Shown here: positions 58,118 to 64,000 of the stretch, piece by piece
How positions within the stretch are numbered: position 1 is the first letter of the stretch
How the letters are laid out: every line of letters begins with the position of its first letter
From: Piromyces finnis
Lineage: Eukaryota > Neocallimastigomycota > Neocallimastigomycetes > Neocallimastigales > Neocallimastigaceae
Reading direction: 5' to 3'
Length of the DNA stretch: 64,000 nucleotides
Assembly (NCBI GenBank): GCA_002104945.1
Contig: MCFH01000023.1
Span: 558,001 to 622,000 of the forward strand
The notes under the pieces: generated by a model
The model's database searches: none
What the model was told of the DNA's origin: nothing
The model's input: the letters and a program-made list of their open reading frames with translations, nothing else
Position numbers and translations under genes: made by a program

Positions 58118-60210
58118 TTTGATTAATTATTCTTTTATTAATTAAAAATAAAGTAATTTGTATTTATTTGCTTATTTTATTAAATATATTTTTATTTTTA
58201 TTTATTTATTTAAATAAAAAAATTTATTATTAAATTATTAATTTTCCTGTTCTTTTTTTAATAAAGATATTATTTTATTCTTTTGTAAGTTTTAATATGA
58301 CTAAATAATAATTAGTTATATGAAAACTTTTTATATTAAAAAAATTAAGTTAAAGTTATTAGTATTACTGTTTTATTATTTTTGTTTTACGTTTTTTTCT
58401 TGTTTTATATTAATTTATTTTTTTTTATTTGTTGTATTAAAAGAGAAATTTGTAGAAGTAGTTAGCTTATAATTAAAATATTTACTATTTAAACGTGTAA
58501 AATATTTAAAATAAATTATGAAATATTTATTAGTTAAATTGAAATATTAAATTATTAAAATTTTTATTTATCTAATTTATTTTAACTACGACTTTATAAC
58601 ATTTTACTATTAATTATATATGATTTATTATACTCTATTTTTATCTATTTTTGAATTCTTTTTTTTTTTAAAAAAACCGAAAAAAAAAAAAAGAATATTT
58701 ATGTATAAATAAAAACTTATTGATTATATAAATAATATATATTTAACAATAAAAAGTTGATTTAATTTCTTTTTATTATTATTAAAAGCTTTTAGTTTTT
58801 TTTTTATGATATTTAAAATAATTTTATTACTTTATTTTAAAAAAAAATAAAAAAAAGAGAAATAAGAATTCTTTTATTTCTTTTATGAATGAATAATATA
58901 ATTATTACAATTTATTTATTATATATTATTGAATGGAATGAATAATCTTAAAATATTATTTGTTAATATATATTATTATGTGTTTCAATTTATTTCAATA
59001 TATAAATTTAAAATGATATTTTTTAATACTAAATTTTTTAAAAAATTGAAAATTAATTAATAATATATAAAATATATAATAAAAATAAGGATACACTATT
59101 TAATATATTATACATATTACACAAAAAAATATATATTATTATATATTATATATAAAACATTAACCTAAAAAAAAATAAATCGTTATATAGATTATATATA
59201 TAAATTTAATTTAATAGGAGTTCAAATGTTAATATTTTTATAAATTAAATTATATTGGTTGTTCATATTAAAATATATTAATAATATATCTCATAAATAT
59301 AATCATTTTAAATGGATTATGATTGTTACTTTAATCTACTTAAATTCCCATTTGATTAAACCTGTTTTAAATCTAATAAGAAAGTTTATATATTAATAAA
59401 ATGAAAAATTAAGAAATTTAATTAATTGTTATGTTTAAGAATTTATATATTTTAAATTAAAAAAAAAAAGGATAGTATAAATAATATATAACATAGTTAA
59501 TAAATAATATATTATCATAGTATAATAATATTATTTGTCAATAAGTAACTGTCACTCAAAATAACTTTATATAATAATTTATTATTTATAGTTTAATGAA
59601 TGTTGCACAAAATAGATTAATTAATCTAAAGGTAATATCCTATATTGATTTTTTTAAACTATTCATATTAAAAAGTATTATGGGAAGAAAGGATGCATGG
59701 TTGGTAATACAAACCACAACTATCAACACCAAAATAATATACTCCTTTTTTAATTATATATTAATTCATGGTTTATTAATAAATGATAATACTAAAACTA
59801 ATAATGAAAGTAAAAGTAAAATATTATTATTAGAATAGATTATTTACATATTAGAATAAAAGCGTTTATTATAATAAAACTATAGGTTAAATAAATAATA
59901 AACAAAATAACTAGTTATTTAATCATTTCATATTATTATGACATTTGTTTATTAAAGTTTATTAATTATAATTTCATTATATTCTCTGACAAAATGTTTA
60001 CCTATGAAATACTTGTAGTTTCAATTTGAAATCATAAATACCTAATGGTTTAATGGTTTATATTAATCAAAAAACAAAAAATATGATTAAACACAACTTT
60101 TTCATATGAATAATAGAAAATAATAGTAATTCAAGGTGTTTATTGAAGTATTGACATAATAAAAAAATCTTCAAAATTTATTAATAGTAATAAAAAATAA
60201 GTATGAAATT

Positions 60211-60211
60211 T

Positions 60212-60274
<63 letters not shown>

Positions 60275-60305
60275 TTCATTCATTCATTTATTTATTTATT
60301 TATTT
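60211..60305 (+). repeat. (TTTA)n tetranucleotide array
   Basis: About 95 bp of TTTA units with a short TTCA variant block near 60276-60287. Confidence 0.95.
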
Positions 60306-60566
60306 ACCAACTATCTTAAAATATTTAATGACATTTTTTAAAAAAAGATTGTATTGTGATATATAAAATATATATTATAAATATACTTTTGATATTATAA
60401 AGATTATGCTAATGCATTATTTAATTAATTAACTAATTAATTAATTATACACTATAACTATTTCTTTTTAATATTTTAATTATAATAGAAATGGTAATAG
60501 CAATTATATTAATATCCAAAAAAAAACAAAAAATACTATCATAAAAAAATATCATTATAAGTACCC

Positions 60567-60568
<2 letters not shown>

Positions 60569-60615
<47 letters not shown>
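60569..60615 (+). repeat. (TTA)n microsatellite
   Basis: About 47 bp of TTA repeats in the intergenic region. Confidence 0.95.
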
Positions 60616-60616
<1 letters not shown>

Positions 60617-62179
60617 AATTAAAAAAGGTAGATATTACTATTATTGATTTTTAAATATATATAAAAAGATTATTAAATCTTTTGATTTAATATCAATTCT
60701 GCAATACTCTTAAAAAACATTTACTAATATAAACAATTTATTAGTCATTTAAACATATTTAGTATTATTAATTAATAATATTAATTTATCTACATTGAAT
60801 AATAATGATAAAAAAAATGAAATTAAGAACTGTTTCAATCTTTGATATTTTTTTTTACTACTATTAATACTGTACCACTATTAATTAGAATAATATCCTC
60901 CACAATTTATCAAATTATGAGAAAGTAAAAAAAAAAGAAGGTATCAATAATAATGACCTTTATAATTTAAATATTAAATAAAATACAAATTCAAAAGTTT
61001 TACTCTTTTAAATTTATCTTATCATATAAATTTTACTAATAAAAGAAATACTTATTAATATTTACTTTGCTTATAATAATATTAAATATAATAATATAAA
61101 TACTATATGAATCTCAGTTTTATATTACACTTTAAAAAAAAAAGGATTTACTATATTTCGGTAAAATTATTATAAAATCTTCTTTTATTTAATATCTTTA
61201 AACCATTTTTATAATAGTATATAATACGTAATATTTTCTACAATTGGCATATGATTGGTTATTTTTTATTTCCTACATGCCTTCTTACAACTTTATATTA
61301 ATATGATGAAATAAAATTGGTTACAATTTAAAACAGCTCTTTTTTTATTAATTTTTATCATTTTATTTAGTTTAATTAAATTTTGTGTTATTATTTCTAA
61401 ATTAAATTCTGTGTAACTCAAATGATTAAAAAAATGCATAAGTAATTGTAATAATATTATAAATAAAAATAAAATTGTGATGCAAATACATAAATAAATA
61501 GAAAATTAACAATTTATGTATTATAGGCATTATATGTTTTTTCTACTGTTGGTTAGTATTTAAATACAAATAATTAATTATTAGGAACATTACAAACACA
61601 TTGTTATTAAATAATCAAATAAATAGTCTTAATCATAAAAAGAACTAATGATTAATGATTGAGATAATTTAAAATGGGCTTTGGTAATAAAACATTATTT
61701 TCCATGATAACTAGATAAAAATTTAGTTCTAATGAATATTTTATTCCTTCTTAAATTTAATTTACATCATATAATATAATATTTTTTATATTAATTTTAA
61801 CTAGGTTTTATACCAGACTCTTTGAAATTTTTGTATTTTTTAAATATCCTTTATTAGAATTTTAAAGGCATCTAATAATAATACATGTTAAAGTTGTAAT
61901 ATTTTAATGTTCTATCCAAACACAAACACTTTTATACTATTAAAGGAAAAAAATTAATAAGGTATATTAGACTATTATGAAATTAAAATCTCATTATTTG
62001 GTCTTATTGATTAAAACAATAATTATTTATTTTAATTATTATTATTTAAATTATTTCAATTATAATACAATTATAGCACAATTAAAAATTTACAATATGC
62101 ATCATACTATATTTTTAACTATAAAATTAATATTATTATATACATATATATTCTCTAATTGACAGTACTTTTAATATAT

Positions 62180-63442
62180 TTATATTACAGATTTTAATTC
62201 TTGAACAAAATTATCCAGCACTTCACCAACAATTTTTTGATCGGATGGAGTACCATATAAATTAACACAAAATGATAAAATTTTATCAAAAGAACAAATA
62301 GACATTTCGAAATTTGGGGCATACTTTGTTGAACCAGTTAATAAAACAGAAGATGCTTCAATATTCTTAAAATGTATTTTTGATTTATCAATAGTACCCA
62401 AATTGGTAATTTCTAATGGATATGGTGAATAAACACTATCTATAATACTTTTACATAATCGATATGGGAATAATTTTTTAATAATCTCAGTGATATATAG
62501 ACCCTTGATACAAAATATATTCTCTTTTTCTCTATTTAAACATTGTGCTACTTTATTCAATGTTTCCTCAAAAGTATCTCCAAGTTCTGAGCCAATATCA
62601 CAATCAATAGTAGTTAGCATATTAGTAAAACCTTTTGTTTGTTTGTTTTGTAAATATTTTCGCATATTAATATCACATAAAATAATAACAGTTCTATTAA
62701 ACTTTTTATAGAATGTTCTCATTAAAGCAGTAAAGAATAAATCATTAAGAGTAACTTGTTTTTCCTTTGAATACACCTTAAGTTTATCAAAATCTTCTTG
62801 GGTTAAAGTTCTTTTTTCCAAAAATAGGCGACTTGGATCACCTTCCAATTCTAAATGAATATTTTCATACTTTGGTTTATCTTTTGAAAATAATATATTA
62901 AAATTTTTTTTTAAAGAAAGGGAACGGTAAAACTGTGCCATACCTCTATCCCCCATTGATGAATAGTCAGTTACGTTTTCTGGATATGAATATAAATCAC
63001 AAAACATGTATAATAAATTTTTAAAATCGGTAGCATCACAAATCATATGATTAATAGATATAAGAAGTGAATCATGATCTTCATACTGAACAATAACAAA
63101 TCGAATTTGAGGTCCATTGTCATAATCTATATTTTTTTTAAAGTTTTCCATTATAATTTCATCTTCTTTTCCTTTTTTACCTTCAATAACAAAAATAAAA
63201 TCTTCTATTGGAAATTCATAAAATATCCATTTTGAAGTAAATATATTTTCAGAAGCTTTGCATGAAATTAATGGGAACAAGTTAATGGTTAATTGTACTG
63301 TTTTTTTAAATTGTTCTATATCAATTTTTCCTTTTAATTTTATGATAAATCTCATTATGCTATTAGAGTATTTTCTATCAATGAAAATACGTTGTAGCAT
63401 ATCAAATGACTCAAACTTGAAAATTTTGTTTTTATTTCCCAT
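62180..63442 (-). CDS. Condensation-domain-like acyltransferase, 420 aa
   Basis: Member of the CoA-dependent acyltransferase superfamily (NRPS condensation, alcohol acetyltransferase and related folds). Single exon. It begins MGNKNKIFKFESFDMLQRIF; residues 30-60 have the family's opening pattern (IKLKGKIDIEQFKKTVQLTI, then FPLISCKAS). The active-site motif HHxxxDG appears as NHMICDA (residues ~153-159): the second His and the Asp are kept, the first His is Asn and the Gly is Ala. Later blocks fit the second half of the fold (TLNDLFFTALMRTFYKKF, PLEITNLGTID, PNFEMSICSF). It is not attached to adenylation or carrier domains, so it is a stand-alone acyltransferase; acceptor unknown. Lack of introns and resemblance to bacterial stand-alone condensation proteins suggest possible bacterial origin (inference). 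Confidence 0.82.
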   Translation of the reverse strand: MGNKNKIFKFESFDMLQRIFIDRKYSNSIMRFIIKLKGKIDIEQFKKTVQLTINLFPLISCKASENIFTSKWIFYEFPIEDFIFVIEGKKGKEDEIIMENFKKNIDYDNGPQIRFVIVQYEDHDSLLISINHMICDATDFKNLLYMFCDLYSYPENVTDYSSMGDRGMAQFYRSLSLKKNFNILFSKDKPKYENIHLELEGDPSRLFLEKRTLTQEDFDKLKVYSKEKQVTLNDLFFTALMRTFYKKFNRTVIILCDINMRKYLQNKQTKGFTNMLTTIDCDIGSELGDTFEETLNKVAQCLNREKENIFCIKGLYITEIIKKLFPYRLCKSIIDSVYSPYPLEITNLGTIDKSKIHFKNIEASSVLLTGSTKYAPNFEMSICSFDKILSFCVNLYGTPSDQKIVGEVLDNFVQELKSVI

Positions 63443-63590
63443 TTTTCACAAATTTAACAATTATAATAGTTTAATTTGTTAAGAAAAATATTTATTTTAT
63501 TTAAAATACATAAATAATTTTTTTTTTATTATTTTTCTTATTAAATAAACTCATTAATTTTATTTGATATTTCAACCTATCATAAAATAC

Positions 63591-63592
<2 letters not shown>

Positions 63593-63627
<35 letters not shown>

Positions 63628-64000
63628 CTTCCATATATCCTCATCTAACCCCCCTGAGTTATATATGGTATGTGATTGTACATTATTGTACATTGCCATA
63701 TCAGAACGACGTCGGCACAATCATCCCTCTGGGCAGGGCTAATATGGAATGGCTTATTGCTCTTAACGATCCTATCACACAAAGACCGAGCTACCAACAC
63801 CAGTGATCTCCTGAACCTTTATTGGCGAAGGATGATTAACGATGAGAACAACCCTCAAAGACCATAGTTAGTAATCTGTGAATTAATTGATACCCCTTCC
63901 TACATATACTCTAAACTTCAGTGGGAAAACCGCTTGATACGGAGAAAACTACCAATCTGAATTAACTGCTTAGGGTAGAGTCCGGTGGTATAGTTATACT
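63593..64000 (-). mobile_element. GC-richer insertion with poly(A) end, probable retroelement 3' end (partial)
   Basis: From 63,625 to the window edge the sequence is clearly richer in G and C than anything else here. It is bounded on the left by T32 (63593-63624). Read on the minus strand this is a unique sequence ending GGATATATGGAAGTCT followed by A32, the shape of a poly(A)-tailed LINE, SINE or retrocopy whose body continues past 64,000. All three minus frames contain stops, so this part would be untranslated or non-coding. A 63-codon plus-strand frame (63676-63867) is open but unrecognised. Confidence 0.4.

Larger units (their letters stand above)
58118..62179. other. Long intergenic region
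   Basis: Four kilobases with no supported gene on either strand. It contains a TTTA array (60211-60305) and a TTA array (60569-60615). An 80-codon frame at 59596-59838 has no recognisable feature. Confidence 0.55.

Noticed and set aside
59596-59838. 80-codon plus-strand open frame
   Set aside because: No recognisable domain, signal or homologue pattern, and isolated in a 4-kb region of non-coding composition.
63676-63867. 63-codon plus-strand open frame in the GC-rich edge
   Set aside because: Weakly resembles nothing I can name. The poly(A) geometry argues that the inserted element is on the opposite strand.

Overview
The window is 64 kb of extremely AT-rich eukaryotic nuclear DNA. It has short GT-AG introns, long homopolymer and trinucleotide or tetranucleotide runs, and Asn-rich proteins. 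The best fit is an anaerobic gut fungus (Neocallimastigomycota). The reasons are the base composition, a fungal-type Dcp2 tail, and a pair of class C GPCR-like receptors with beta-helix and EGF-like ectodomains, a combination reported for that phylum. The assignment is inferred from content; no database was searched.

Layout, left to right. Two plus-strand housekeeping genes come first: DCP2 (mRNA decapping, 7 exons, one of them joined by an apparent AT-AC U12-type intron) and glucosidase II alpha (ER N-glycan trimming, GH31, 11 exons). All later genes are on the minus strand. They are a small unknown protein (13.6-14.1 kb), a MYSM1-like Myb plus JAMM deubiquitinase (16.5-20.7 kb), two adjacent class C GPCR-like receptors (21.4-26.7 and 27.3-32.7 kb), an ankyrin-repeat protein (33.2-35.1 kb), three tandem ketopantoate-reductase-like Rossmann proteins (35.5-41.3 kb), three tandem U2 snRNA genes in 923-bp units (41.7-43.9 kb), a single-pass membrane protein with a Tyr/Gln-rich tail (44.5-45.7 kb), a large low-complexity protein (50.8-53.0 kb), a five-repeat coiled-coil protein (56.4-58.1 kb) and a condensation-domain-like acyltransferase (62.2-63.4 kb).

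Between the genes there is a candidate structured RNA (about 49.04-49.41 kb), a 472-bp MITE with 54-bp inverted termini and TA flanks (49.57-50.04 kb), microsatellites, and, at the right edge, a GC-richer segment bounded by a T32 run that looks like the poly(A)-tailed 3' end of an inserted retroelement.

The genes are not an operon-like pathway. The connecting themes are RNA processing (DCP2, U2, a U12-type intron), recent tandem duplication (GPCR pair, reductase trio, U2 array) and homogenisation (a 208-bp identical tract between two reductase paralogues; near-identical U2 units). Exon joins for DCP2, glucosidase II, the MYSM1-like gene and the three reductases were read by eye and all give uninterrupted frames of integral codon number. 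The internal exons of the two GPCR genes were only partly resolved.
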